Positions 55,513-63,490 of a DNA stretch of 64,000 nt are shown here, in pieces; the first letter of the stretch is position 1; each line of letters begins with the position of its first letter. The translations under genes were made by a program, and so were the position numbers. A model generated the notes under the pieces. That model did no database searches and was not told the origin of the DNA. It saw only the letters and a list, made by a program, of their open reading frames with translations. Source of the DNA: Lentimicrobiaceae bacterium (GTDB lineage: Bacteria > Bacteroidota > Bacteroidia > Bacteroidales > JAGONC01). The stretch is from the NCBI GenBank assembly GCA_017993235.1, contig JAGONC010000012.1, forward strand, positions 18,375-82,374. Reading direction: 5' to 3'.

Positions 55513-56201
55513 ATAAATCCGACATTAAAATATTAATTGTTGACGACGAAGAGGATATTCTTGATTTTGTCGGTTATAATCTCCGCAAGGAAGGTTATCA
55601 GGTGATTACGGCCACCAATGGCTTTGATGCGATTGACCTGGCCACGAGGCTCCACCCGGAGTTGATCATCCTGGATATCATGATGCCGGGGATGGATGGA
55701 ATCGAAACCTGTGAGAGGCTCAGGCAGTATGATGATCTCCGGAATACCCTAATCACCTATTTTACTGCCCGGAATGAAGATTATTCACAGATCGCCGGTT
55801 ATGAGGCCGGTGCGGATGATTATATCACCAAACCAATCAAACCCCGTTTGCTGGTCAATAAAGTAGCGGCTCTTCTGAGAAGACTGGAGCCTCAGCATAC
55901 ACACTCCTCCATTATTGGAACAGGGGATCTGATCGTGGACCTGGATCAGTATAAGGTTTTTTATAAAGGGCAGAGGTTTATATTACCCAAAAAGGAATTT
56001 GAACTTCTCAGCCTGCTGATATCAAAACCAAACCGCGTTTTTACCAGAGAGGAAATCTACAGCAAGGTCTGGGGTAATGATGTACTGGTGGGTGAACGTA
56101 CCATAGATGTCTATATCAGGAAAATCCGCGAAAAACTGGGGACCAGGAATATTGTGACCATAAAAGGGGTAGGTTATAAATATGAGGATCAGCCATCATG
56201 A
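55509..56201 (+). CDS. phoB: OmpR-family response regulator (PhoB-like)
   Basis: A 230-residue two-domain regulator: receiver with VDDEED, phospho-acceptor Asp56 in ILDIMMPGMDG and the Lys in DYITKPIKP, then a winged-helix DNA-binding domain (KKEFELLSLLISKPNRVFTR, VGERTIDVYIRKIREKLG). It likely binds the 11-bp repeats before pstS. The switch Thr region reads TYFTARNE. Overlaps phoU and the kinase gene by ATGA on both sides. Confidence 0.92.
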   Translation: MNKSDIKILIVDDEEDILDFVGYNLRKEGYQVITATNGFDAIDLATRLHPELIILDIMMPGMDGIETCERLRQYDDLRNTLITYFTARNEDYSQIAGYEAGADDYITKPIKPRLLVNKVAALLRRLEPQHTHSSIIGTGDLIVDLDQYKVFYKGQRFILPKKEFELLSLLISKPNRVFTREEIYSKVWGNDVLVGERTIDVYIRKIREKLGTRNIVTIKGVGYKYEDQPS

Positions 56202-57250
56202 AGGTCACCAGGCCATATCATCACCTCCTGCTGGGCTCTGCCATCATTTTAACAGGTTTTGTGCTCGTTTACATGACCGTATCCCTGGTTTTGTCAAGGC
56301 ACATTGACTGGCTCTTATTTGTTTTGAGCGGGATGGTGGTTTATTTCGCCTCCCTGGCTGTTTTTCATTATATTCTGAAGGTTACCATACATGACCGGAT
56401 AAAACTCGTGTACAAGACTATCCATAATCTCAAACTGACAAAGGAAGAAAAGGGTATCCAGATCAACCTGGCGGAGGATCATATTGACAAGGTCAATCAG
56501 GAGGTAAGGGAATGGTCGCTGAAAAGAAAGGAAGAGATGGACTTTCTGAGGAATCAGGAAATTTATCGCAGAGAGTACATAGGCAATGTATCCCATGAAC
56601 TGAAGACGCCCATTTCAAGTATTCAGGGGTACATTATGACCTTGCTGGACGGTGCCCTGGATGATCCCGAAGTCAACCGGTCCTACCTGCAGAAAGCAGA
56701 AAAGAATGTCGAACGGATGATCAACATCATTGATGATCTTGAAATTATATCCCATCTGGAAACCGGAGAGCTGAAACTGAATTTTACGCGGTTCAACATT
56801 GTATCCCTTACCCAGGAAGGTTTTGATCTATTGGAGGAAAAAGCCAGCCAGAACGGCATTCATTTTATTTTCCAGGAGGGCATTCACCGCGAGTCAGAGA
56901 TCTTCGTGACTGCTGACAGGGAATGGATTTCCCATGTATTGATGAACCTGCTCGACAATTCGGTGAAATATGGCAAAAAGGGCGGACGGACCAAGGTCAG
57001 TTATTATGACATGGATGATAACATTCTCATTGAGGTTTCCGACAACGGGATTGGCATTGAGGCGCATCATTTGCCCAGGTTATTTGAACGGTTCTACCGG
57101 ATCGAGAAAAGCCGGTCCAGAAATGTCGGCGGATCCGGTCTGGGGCTGGCCATCGTAAAGCATATTATGGAATCACACCATCAAACCATCAACGTACGTA
57201 GCACCCCCGGAGTGGGATCGACCTTTTCGTTTACGCTGAAGAAGGGATGA
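56198..57250 (+). CDS. phoR: Sensor histidine kinase (PhoR-like)
   Basis: A 350-residue membrane kinase with two N-terminal helices (residues about 9-31 and 37-60) and almost no periplasmic loop, as in PhoR that senses through PstSCAB/PhoU instead of binding phosphate. The dimerisation motif NVSHELKTPISSIQGYIMT has His133; N-box NLLDNSVKYG, G1 VSDNGIGI, F-box LFERFYRI and G2 GGSGLGLAIV are complete. No PAS domain is obvious. It ends the pst-pho operon. Confidence 0.9.
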   Translation: MKVTRPYHHLLLGSAIILTGFVLVYMTVSLVLSRHIDWLLFVLSGMVVYFASLAVFHYILKVTIHDRIKLVYKTIHNLKLTKEEKGIQINLAEDHIDKVNQEVREWSLKRKEEMDFLRNQEIYRREYIGNVSHELKTPISSIQGYIMTLLDGALDDPEVNRSYLQKAEKNVERMINIIDDLEIISHLETGELKLNFTRFNIVSLTQEGFDLLEEKASQNGIHFIFQEGIHRESEIFVTADREWISHVLMNLLDNSVKYGKKGGRTKVSYYDMDDNILIEVSDNGIGIEAHHLPRLFERFYRIEKSRSRNVGGSGLGLAIVKHIMESHHQTINVRSTPGVGSTFSFTLKKG

Positions 57251-57281
57251 TTTAGTCTGTCAGCGAGCCATCTTTTCTCTT

Positions 57282-57289
57282 TATTTTTG
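57282..57289 (+). promoter_or_regulatory. -7 box of mnmA
   Basis: TATTTTTG, an exact TAnnTTTG match, 41 nt before the mnmA ATG and 31 nt after the phoR stop. No TTG at -33. Confidence 0.45.
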
Positions 57290-57330
57290 CAGTCAAATGC
57301 CTCGCCCAGGGGTAAGGTCATATATCAACC

Positions 57331-58425
57331 ATGAACATTGCAGCACTTGTATCCGGTGGCGTCGACAGCTCGGTGATCGTTCCCCTGCTGAAAGAACAGG
57401 GATATGACCCGGTGATCTTCTATATCCGGATAGGAATGGAGGATAAACCCGGATTCATGGATTGCCCTTCCGAGGAAGATATCGAGATCGTCACCTGGAT
57501 CGCCAAAAGATATGGCTGCCCCCTGGAGATCGTTGACCTGCACCGGGAATACTGGGACAGGGTGGTTGACTATACCATTTCGGCCGTTAAAAAGGGACTG
57601 ACCCCGAATCCGGATGTGATGTGCAACCGGCTCATCAAGTTTGGGAGTTTTGACGATCGCTATGGAAAAGACTTTGATAAGATCGCCACGGGACACTATG
57701 CAGATGTGATATTGGAAAATGACCATTACTGGCTGCATACAGCGAAGGACCATGTGAAGGACCAGACCTATTTCCTGGGCCGGATCACCTATCACCAGCT
57801 TTCCAAGGCGATGTTCCCGCTGGCCGGAATGCTCAAGAAGGAGGTGAGGGAAATGGCAGCCCGGCTGAACCTGCCCAGTGCCCACCGGCGCGACAGCCAG
57901 GGGATCTGCTTCCTGGGGAAGATCAATTACAACCAGTTCATCCGTCAGTTTACGGGTGAGAAAAAAGGAGACATCATTGAATGGGAGTCTGGCCGGATCC
58001 TGGGGCATCATAACGGGTACTGGTTCCATACCATTGGCCAGCGCAAAGGGCTTGGACTGAGCCAGGGACCCTGGTTCGTGATAGGGAAAAACGCGGAGAA
58101 AAATATTCTTTACGTTTCAAAAGGGTATGATCCTGAAGCCCAGTACAGTACCGAGGTGATCCTGGAGGATTTTCAGTTTATCACCCGGGATCCATTTGAC
58201 GGTCATTCCAACGGAGCCCCGATCACGTTTAAGATACGCCATACACCTGAATTTTCACGGGGGTGGTTATGGAACGAGGGTGAACAGTTCAGGATTGTGA
58301 CGGAGACCCGGATAGCCGGGGTGGCACCGGGGCAGTTCGGGGTTGTATATGACTCCCGTAAGGGGAAGTGTTTTGGTAGTGGAGTCATTGCAAATCCCAA
58401 ATTCCAAGCACCAAATTCCAAATAA
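57331..58425 (+). CDS. mnmA: tRNA-specific 2-thiouridylase
   Basis: A 364-residue enzyme that thiolates U34 of tRNA-Lys, -Glu and -Gln. PP-loop LVSGGVDSS for ATP, first catalytic Cys in TPNPDVMCNRLIKFG, second in RRDSQGICFLGKINY, then the beta-barrel end GVAPGQFGVVYDSRKG and CFGSGVI, where the family normally stops. Here eleven more residues (ANPKFQAPNSK) are read from an intergenic repeat that begins at 58391. Confidence 0.95.
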   Translation: MNIAALVSGGVDSSVIVPLLKEQGYDPVIFYIRIGMEDKPGFMDCPSEEDIEIVTWIAKRYGCPLEIVDLHREYWDRVVDYTISAVKKGLTPNPDVMCNRLIKFGSFDDRYGKDFDKIATGHYADVILENDHYWLHTAKDHVKDQTYFLGRITYHQLSKAMFPLAGMLKKEVREMAARLNLPSAHRRDSQGICFLGKINYNQFIRQFTGEKKGDIIEWESGRILGHHNGYWFHTIGQRKGLGLSQGPWFVIGKNAEKNILYVSKGYDPEAQYSTEVILEDFQFITRDPFDGHSNGAPITFKIRHTPEFSRGWLWNEGEQFRIVTETRIAGVAPGQFGVVYDSRKGKCFGSGVIANPKFQAPNSK

Positions 58426-58450
58426 AAATCAAATTCCAGGGACTAAAATT
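58391..58450. repeat. CCAAATTCC-type repeat running into the end of mnmA
   Basis: Pyrimidine/adenine-rich modular repeat with the words CCAAGCACCAAATTCC and CAAATTCCAGG. It shares CCAAGCACCAAATTC with the repeat block at 62.0 kb. It codes for the last residues of MnmA and fills the gap to the alcohol dehydrogenase gene. Confidence 0.8.
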
Positions 58451-58464
58451 CAAACGAAAGAGAT

Positions 58465-59610
58465 ATGGAAGATTTTGTGATGTATAATCCCACGAAACTG
58501 CATTTCGGAAAAGGCGTGATCAAAGGGCTGGGTAAAGCGGTCAGTGAGTACGGTGACAAGGTCTTACTGGTTTATGGTGGCGGATCGATCAAGAAAAACG
58601 GTATCTATGATCAGGTTATGGATCAATTAAATGCTGCAGGCATGACCGTATGGTCGCACAGTGGCATCCGGCCCAATCCCGTCATTGAGGATGTGGATTC
58701 AGCGGCTGCCGCGGGCAGGACGCACGGTGTGGATGTGATTGTGGCCGTTGGGGGAGGCAGCGTGATCGACTCTGCCAAGGCGATCTCCATCACCATTCCG
58801 TATCATGGCACGGGCTGGGATTTTTACACAGGTCGGTACAAACCTGCAACGGCCGTTCCGCTGATCGCTGTGCTGACTCTGGCTGCCACAGGCACCGAGA
58901 TGAATCCGTTCGCGGTGGTCCAGAACAGGGCTACGATGCAGAAGCTGGGAGGGAGAAACGATCTGATGTATCCCAGGCATTCGTTTCTGGATCCGTCCTA
59001 TACCTTTTCCGTTCCCAGAGCCTACACCGCGTATGGTATTGCCGACCTGATGGCCCATTGCCTGGAGGCATACTTTGATGACGGGGATGCCTCCCTTTCC
59101 GACCGGTTCGTGTTTTCGATCCTGCAGGAGGCCATCGCGTACGGACCGCCGTTGCTGGATCGGCTGGACGATTACGACCTGCGGGCACGGATCATGTATG
59201 CTGCCACGACAGCCCTGAACAGGATCATGACCATGAACGGACGAAAGAATGCCGGCGACTGGGGTGTGCATGCCATCGGACACGTGCTGTCGTTACTTTA
59301 TGATATTCCTCACGGAGCAACCCTTTCGATCGGTTTTCCCGCCTGGATGAAGCTACAAAAGGAGCGTATCCCTGACCGGATCGCCTTTTTAGGGAAGCAG
59401 GTTTTTGGTGTTACAACGCCGGATGAGACCATTGCTTCGTTCGAATCGTTTTTTACCACCATTGAATGTCCGACCCGGCTGTCGCAGGTGGGCATCGGGG
59501 AAGAGAAAAGGGAAGAGATCCTTCAGGTGATGATCCATAACCAGATAAGCGGCAACTACCACCGTCTGGTAGTTTCAGATTATGAAAAATTACTGGAGCA
59601 TATCCTCTGA
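58465..59610 (+). CDS. Iron-dependent alcohol dehydrogenase (YqhD/BdhA-like)
   Basis: A 381-residue group III alcohol dehydrogenase, NADPH-type by its GGGSVIDSAKAIS nucleotide loop. Metal ligands are the expected Asp and His residues in YGIADLMAHCLEAYF, GVHAIGHVLS and DIPHGATLSIG. Substrate is a small aldehyde or alcohol (butanol dehydrogenase-like). 39 nt after mnmA, separated by the repeat; probably not functionally linked. Confidence 0.93.
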   Translation: MEDFVMYNPTKLHFGKGVIKGLGKAVSEYGDKVLLVYGGGSIKKNGIYDQVMDQLNAAGMTVWSHSGIRPNPVIEDVDSAAAAGRTHGVDVIVAVGGGSVIDSAKAISITIPYHGTGWDFYTGRYKPATAVPLIAVLTLAATGTEMNPFAVVQNRATMQKLGGRNDLMYPRHSFLDPSYTFSVPRAYTAYGIADLMAHCLEAYFDDGDASLSDRFVFSILQEAIAYGPPLLDRLDDYDLRARIMYAATTALNRIMTMNGRKNAGDWGVHAIGHVLSLLYDIPHGATLSIGFPAWMKLQKERIPDRIAFLGKQVFGVTTPDETIASFESFFTTIECPTRLSQVGIGEEKREEILQVMIHNQISGNYHRLVVSDYEKLLEHIL

Positions 59611-59620
59611 CGCTCTGTAA

Positions 59621-59673
59621 GATCAAAGATCAAACAGCAAAAATCAAATATCAAATATCGTTGATCGTTGATC
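59621..59673. terminator. Hairpin repeat between convergent genes
   Basis: GATCAAAGATCAA (59621-59633) pairs with TTGATCGTTGATC (59661-59673), one mismatch in 13; the loop is AATATCAAATAT-like. It separates the convergent alcohol dehydrogenase and EF-G-like genes and may serve both as terminator and as intergenic repeat. Confidence 0.55.
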
Positions 59674-59680
59674 AGATATC

Positions 59681-61879
59681 CTATTCCTCTTCTTTCGCCA
59701 GCTCTTCGTATTCTTTCAGCAGTTTTTCCTGAACGTCAGTCGGGACGGGTGCATATTCCGCAAATTTCATATTGTACGTTGCCCAGCCGCTGGTCAGCGA
59801 GCTGAGGGCCGTTGAATAGCGGAGCATTTCGGCCAGCGGAATCCGTGCGCGAATGGTGCCGTGTTCCATGCCCATGATGACAGCGCGGCGTCCCTGGAGG
59901 TCGGTCATGACGTTTCCCATTTTATCTTCCGGAACGATCACTTCCACGTCGTAAACGGGTTCGAGGATCTTGGGGCCGGCTTCCTTGAAGGCCATGCTGA
60001 AGGAGGCCTTTCCTGCCAGCTTGAAGGAGATTTCGTTGGAATCAACCGGGTGCATTTTCCCGTCGTACACGCACACGCGGATGTCACGGGCGTATGAGCC
60101 TGTCAGGGGACCTTCTTCCATCCTTTCCATAACGCCTTTGAGTACAGCGGGCAGGAACCGTCCATCGATGGCGCCCCCGACGATGCAATTATAGAATACC
60201 AGTTTGCCGCCCCAGTCCAGGGGGATTTCGTCCTTGCCCCTGACGGTCACTGCAATTTCCGTATCTCCCTTTTGGACAGCCAGAGGTGTGACGGAAGATT
60301 TCCGCATGGTCTGTTTGACCTTGTATTTGGATGGTTCCGGAATTCCATCGACATAGGGTTCGATCACGATGCTGATCTCACCGAACTGACCTGCGCCACC
60401 GGATTGTTTCTTGTGCTGGTAGGCTGCCTGCGCCACTTTTGTAATGGTTTCCCTGTAGGGGATCTTAGGAGCCATGAAGTTGATCGGGATCTTATACTGG
60501 TTTTCAATATGCCATTTTACGATGTTCAGGTGCAGTTCTCCCTGCCCTTCCATGATGAGTTGCCTCAGCTCTTTATAATAGCCTCCTTTTAGCGTGAGGT
60601 CCACCTTTTTTAGTTCATTCAGTGCCATACCGAGCTTTTCATCATCGGCTGAATTTTTGGCTTTCACCGCGGTTCTGAACTTGGGATCCGGAAGTTCTGC
60701 CGGAACAATGATATCGTCGGCATTCTGTGGTGAATTCAGTGTTGTGTTGGTGGGTGTATTTTTCAGTTTGATCGTGGCGCCAATATCGCCGGCCACCATC
60801 TTATCCACTTTCTCGCGGGTCTTCCCCTGAAAGACGAACAGCTGGGAGAGCCGTTCCTTGCTGCTGGTGTTGGCATTTACCATGTCCATGGCTTCGGTGA
60901 TCTCACCGCTGTAGATCTTGAAGAACGAAACCTCTCCAAGATGGGGTTCAATGACCGTTTTAAAGACCAGGGCACTTGCCGGATCGGTTATGTTGCAGGT
61001 AAGCTCTTTTTTATCCTTTGTTTTCACCTGTTTGATCTCATTCGGGGCCGGGGCATTCATGGCGATGAATTCCAGCAGGCAACCCACACCCATGTTATGT
61101 TTGGCATTGACACAGAATACGGGGAAAATGCCGCGGTTCTTCAGGCCAAGCTGAAGTCCTTTATGGATTTCCTCCTCGGTCAGTGTACCGTTTTCGAAGA
61201 AGATCTCCATCAGTGATTCGTCGTTAGCTGCGAGGTCTTCGATCAGTTTGCCCTGGAGTTCTTCGGCCCTGGCTTTTTCTTCAGCCGGGATGTCATGGAT
61301 CTCGGGTTGTCCGCCCCCATCTTTGAATTTCAGCATTTTCATTTTCAGCAGGTCGATCACGGAATTGAATCCATGACCCGGGTGCATCGGGTACTGGCAA
61401 AGAGCTATGCCTCCGCCGTAGCGTTGTTTCAGTTGTGCAATGGTTTCGTCGAAATTGGAGTTTTCATGCTCCAGGTGGTTGATGGCAATGATAACAGGTT
61501 TCCCGAATTTTTCAGTCCATTTCCAGGTAACGACCGTTCCGACCTCGACACCTGTCTGCGCATTGACCACCATGACGGCGGTGTCGGCAGGCACCAGTGA
61601 AGTCACTACCTCTCCAATGAAATCATCAAAACCAGGGGTGTCCAGAATATTGATCTTTCTTCCATTATATTCGGTATAAAGTACAGTGGCAAACACCGAA
61701 TTTTGTCTCTCCAACTCAATTTCGCGGTAATCCGACACGGTGTTCCTGTCTTCGATGCTACCCCTACGGTTGATCTTCTGACCTTCGAAAAGCATATCTT
61801 CAGCCAGGGTGGTTTTACCCGATTTTGCACCGCCGATGATGGCGATATTCCTGATTTCATGGGTTTGATAGACTTTCAT
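59681..61879 (-). CDS. EF-G paralogue (EF-G2-like) with altered GTPase motifs
   Basis: A 732-residue five-domain EF-G homologue. The P-loop is GGAKSGKT (residues 16-23), lacking the AHxDxGKT start of normal EF-G; G3 is DTPGFDDF with Phe84 where EF-G has the catalytic switch II His; G4 is NHLE in place of NKxD. Domains III-V are well kept (MEGQGELHLNIVKWHIE, GAIDGRFLPAVLKGVMERME, GRRAVIMGMEH). Bacteroides thetaiotaomicron has a reported second EF-G that promotes translocation without GTP hydrolysis during starvation; this gene has the same hallmarks. It is monocistronic, with a TAATTTTG box upstream. Confidence 0.9.
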   Translation of the reverse strand: MKVYQTHEIRNIAIIGGAKSGKTTLAEDMLFEGQKINRRGSIEDRNTVSDYREIELERQNSVFATVLYTEYNGRKINILDTPGFDDFIGEVVTSLVPADTAVMVVNAQTGVEVGTVVTWKWTEKFGKPVIIAINHLEHENSNFDETIAQLKQRYGGGIALCQYPMHPGHGFNSVIDLLKMKMLKFKDGGGQPEIHDIPAEEKARAEELQGKLIEDLAANDESLMEIFFENGTLTEEEIHKGLQLGLKNRGIFPVFCVNAKHNMGVGCLLEFIAMNAPAPNEIKQVKTKDKKELTCNITDPASALVFKTVIEPHLGEVSFFKIYSGEITEAMDMVNANTSSKERLSQLFVFQGKTREKVDKMVAGDIGATIKLKNTPTNTTLNSPQNADDIIVPAELPDPKFRTAVKAKNSADDEKLGMALNELKKVDLTLKGGYYKELRQLIMEGQGELHLNIVKWHIENQYKIPINFMAPKIPYRETITKVAQAAYQHKKQSGGAGQFGEISIVIEPYVDGIPEPSKYKVKQTMRKSSVTPLAVQKGDTEIAVTVRGKDEIPLDWGGKLVFYNCIVGGAIDGRFLPAVLKGVMERMEEGPLTGSYARDIRVCVYDGKMHPVDSNEISFKLAGKASFSMAFKEAGPKILEPVYDVEVIVPEDKMGNVMTDLQGRRAVIMGMEHGTIRARIPLAEMLRYSTALSSLTSGWATYNMKFAEYAPVPTDVQEKLLKEYEELAKEEE

Positions 61880-61930
61880 TGTAAAAAACAGATTGATGGA
61901 TTATTATAATACTTGATTTTCAAAGGGCTG

Positions 61931-61938
61931 CAAAATTA
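61931..61938 (-). promoter_or_regulatory. -7 box of the EF-G-like gene
   Basis: Reads TAATTTTG on the minus strand, an exact TAnnTTTG match, 51 nt before the ATG; a TTG lies 23 nt further up (61962-61964). Confidence 0.55.
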
Positions 61939-62017
61939 GGAAAACTATGGGAATAAAAAAACAAAGGGAAGGGATAAATGTTCCAATTGGAAAGGTTGGA
62001 GTTGCAAGGCGTCTCTA

Positions 62018-62198
62018 AAATTCCAAATCCCAAGCACCAAATTCTAAACAAATTCCAAATCCCAACTTCCAAGATCCAAACAAATTCCAAGCACCAAAAA
62101 CCAAGCAAATTTCAGTTAAAAAATTACCAGAGTCCCTTAGGTTTTGGGATTTGGATCTTGTGATTTGTTTGGAATTTGGATCATGGGATTTGGGATTT
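62018..62198. repeat. Large imperfect inverted repeat of CCAAATCC-type words
   Basis: The left half (62018-62103) is built of AAATTCCAAATCCC and CCAAGCACCAAATTC words; the right half (about 62140-62198) carries the complementary GGGATTTGG and TTTGGAATTTGG words, so the block folds back on itself. The 25 nt at 62174-62198 recur exactly at 63255-63279. Confidence 0.8.
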
Positions 62199-62218
62199 TT
62201 TCTGTAGCTTTCAGTAAA

Positions 62219-63193
62219 TTACATCCCCTCCACGGTTTTCCGTATCTCCCTCCACTTATTTTCCGGTATTTTTGCTCCCTCGGTCTCTATGACCCTGGAG
62301 GCAAGGTAGGAGGCGATCAGTCCGCATTTTTCCAGCGGGAGTCTGTTGGCAAGTCCATAAAGGAATCCTGCTGCGTAGAGGTCTCCTGCGCCGGTGGTAT
62401 CCCTGATGTCGACCCGGTGGGGCTGGATGGGGATAACAGCATCTGAGCACCGGATCCAGGAGCCAAGTTTTCCCATTTTGATCACGGCCACGTCGCATCC
62501 CTGTGCCATTCTGTCCAGGGCATCCTGTGGAAGCAATCCCGTAAAAGCCTTGGCTTCGTCTTCGTTGGCAAAGAGGATGTCGACGTAATCGTTCACAATG
62601 GAAATGAGGAAATCATGGTTTTCTTCCACCACATTATAACTGGCAAGGTCGAGGGAAATTTTCAGCTGGTTTTGTCGTGCCAGCTCCATGGCTTTCAGAA
62701 GCAGGGCATGGTTTTGGACAAGGTAGCCCTCAAAGTGTATGATATCATATCCGTTAAAGAGGTTCGGAACCAGGTTTTCGGGAACCAGTTCCATGGCAGC
62801 TCCCAGGAAGGTGGCAAAGGTGCGTTCTTTATCGGGGCTTACCAGGGAGATGGCGCGGCCGGTTTCGGTGGGGCTGAAGAACAGGAAGGGCCTTACTTTT
62901 TTTGATCGCAGTTCATCCAGGAAAAACGTACCGAACTCATCATGGCAGATTTTCCCGATGAATCCGGTTTCCACGCCCAGGCTGGCCAGCCCGTGGATCG
63001 TATTGGCGCAGGAGCCACCCGAGGCGATTGTTTTCCGGAGTGAGCCGGTTTCATTGAGGATATGGTCGGAAAAAGCCCTGTCGACCAGTTGCATGCTGCC
63101 TTTGGGTAGGTGAAATTCTTTCAGCAGGTGATCATCTTCCAGGGAGATGATGATATCCACAAGGGCGTTACCGATTCCGAGGATTTTAGACAT
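62219..63193 (-). CDS. PfkB-family sugar kinase, adenosine-kinase-like
   Basis: A 324-residue ribokinase-fold kinase. GNALVDI at the N-terminus, GGSCANTIHGLASLG (substrate lid), TGRAISLVSPDKERTFATFL and the catalytic DTTGAGDLYAAGFLYGL with its Asp base. The N-terminal words and SLDLASYNVVEEN are those of bacterial adenosine kinase-like proteins widespread in Bacteroidota; adenosine phosphorylation is the best guess, another nucleoside or sugar is possible. It is flanked by exact 25-nt direct repeats. Confidence 0.88.
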   Translation of the reverse strand: MSKILGIGNALVDIIISLEDDHLLKEFHLPKGSMQLVDRAFSDHILNETGSLRKTIASGGSCANTIHGLASLGVETGFIGKICHDEFGTFFLDELRSKKVRPFLFFSPTETGRAISLVSPDKERTFATFLGAAMELVPENLVPNLFNGYDIIHFEGYLVQNHALLLKAMELARQNQLKISLDLASYNVVEENHDFLISIVNDYVDILFANEDEAKAFTGLLPQDALDRMAQGCDVAVIKMGKLGSWIRCSDAVIPIQPHRVDIRDTTGAGDLYAAGFLYGLANRLPLEKCGLIASYLASRVIETEGAKIPENKWREIRKTVEGM

Positions 63194-63254
63194 AAATGGG
63201 TGTAGGTTTCAATTATTGGTTTCAGTATACAGGCTAAATTTGGATTTTTTTGGT

Positions 63255-63279
63255 ATTTGGATCATGGGATTTGGGATTT
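63255..63279. repeat. 25-nt exact direct repeat, second copy
   Basis: Identical to 62174-62198 and in the same orientation; core words ATTTGGATCATGGG and GGGATTT. Lies upstream of the kinase gene in the 178-nt gap before tRNA-Asn. Confidence 0.85.
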
Positions 63280-63322
63280 AGCTGACGACCTGCGACCTGA
63301 ATCCTTTTTCGTCACAAAGGTA

Positions 63323-63352
63323 TTGCTAATTCGAAAATAAAGAGTACCTTTG
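63323..63352 (+). promoter_or_regulatory. Promoter of tRNA-Asn
   Basis: TTG (63323-63325) and TACCTTTG (63345-63352) are 19 nt apart, a full match to the Bacteroidota TTG/TAnnTTTG promoter, 19 nt before the tRNA. Confidence 0.75.
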
Positions 63353-63371
63353 CGCCACTTTTTAAAGGCCT

Positions 63372-63445
63372 GCCCCGATAGCTCAGCCGGTTAGAGCGAC
63401 TGACTGTTAATCAGTAGGTCCCTGGTTCGAGTCCAGGTCGGGGCG
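63372..63445 (+). tRNA. tRNA-Asn (GTT)
   Basis: Complete cloverleaf of 74 nt: acceptor GCCCCGA/TCGGGGC, D-arm GCTC/GAGC, anticodon stem ACTGA/TCAGT with loop CTGTTAA (anticodon GTT, 63406-63408), T-arm CCTGG-TTCGAGT-CCAGG and discriminator G. CCA is not encoded. A promoter precedes and a terminator follows. Confidence 0.98.
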
Positions 63446-63456
63446 CAGGTAAATCA

Positions 63457-63490
63457 AACACTTACATCAGTTCGTATGTAAGTGTTTTTT
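63457..63490 (+). terminator. Intrinsic terminator of tRNA-Asn
   Basis: AACACTTACAT pairs with ATGTAAGTGTT around an eight-base loop and is followed by a T-run to 63490. Starts 12 nt after the tRNA. Confidence 0.92.

Larger units (their letters stand above)
61880..62218. other. 339-nt gap filled mostly by repeats
   Basis: Between the kinase stop and the EF-G-like start, both minus strand. It contains the EF-G-like promoter (61931-61938) and a repeat block (62018-62198). No gene seen. Confidence 0.7.
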
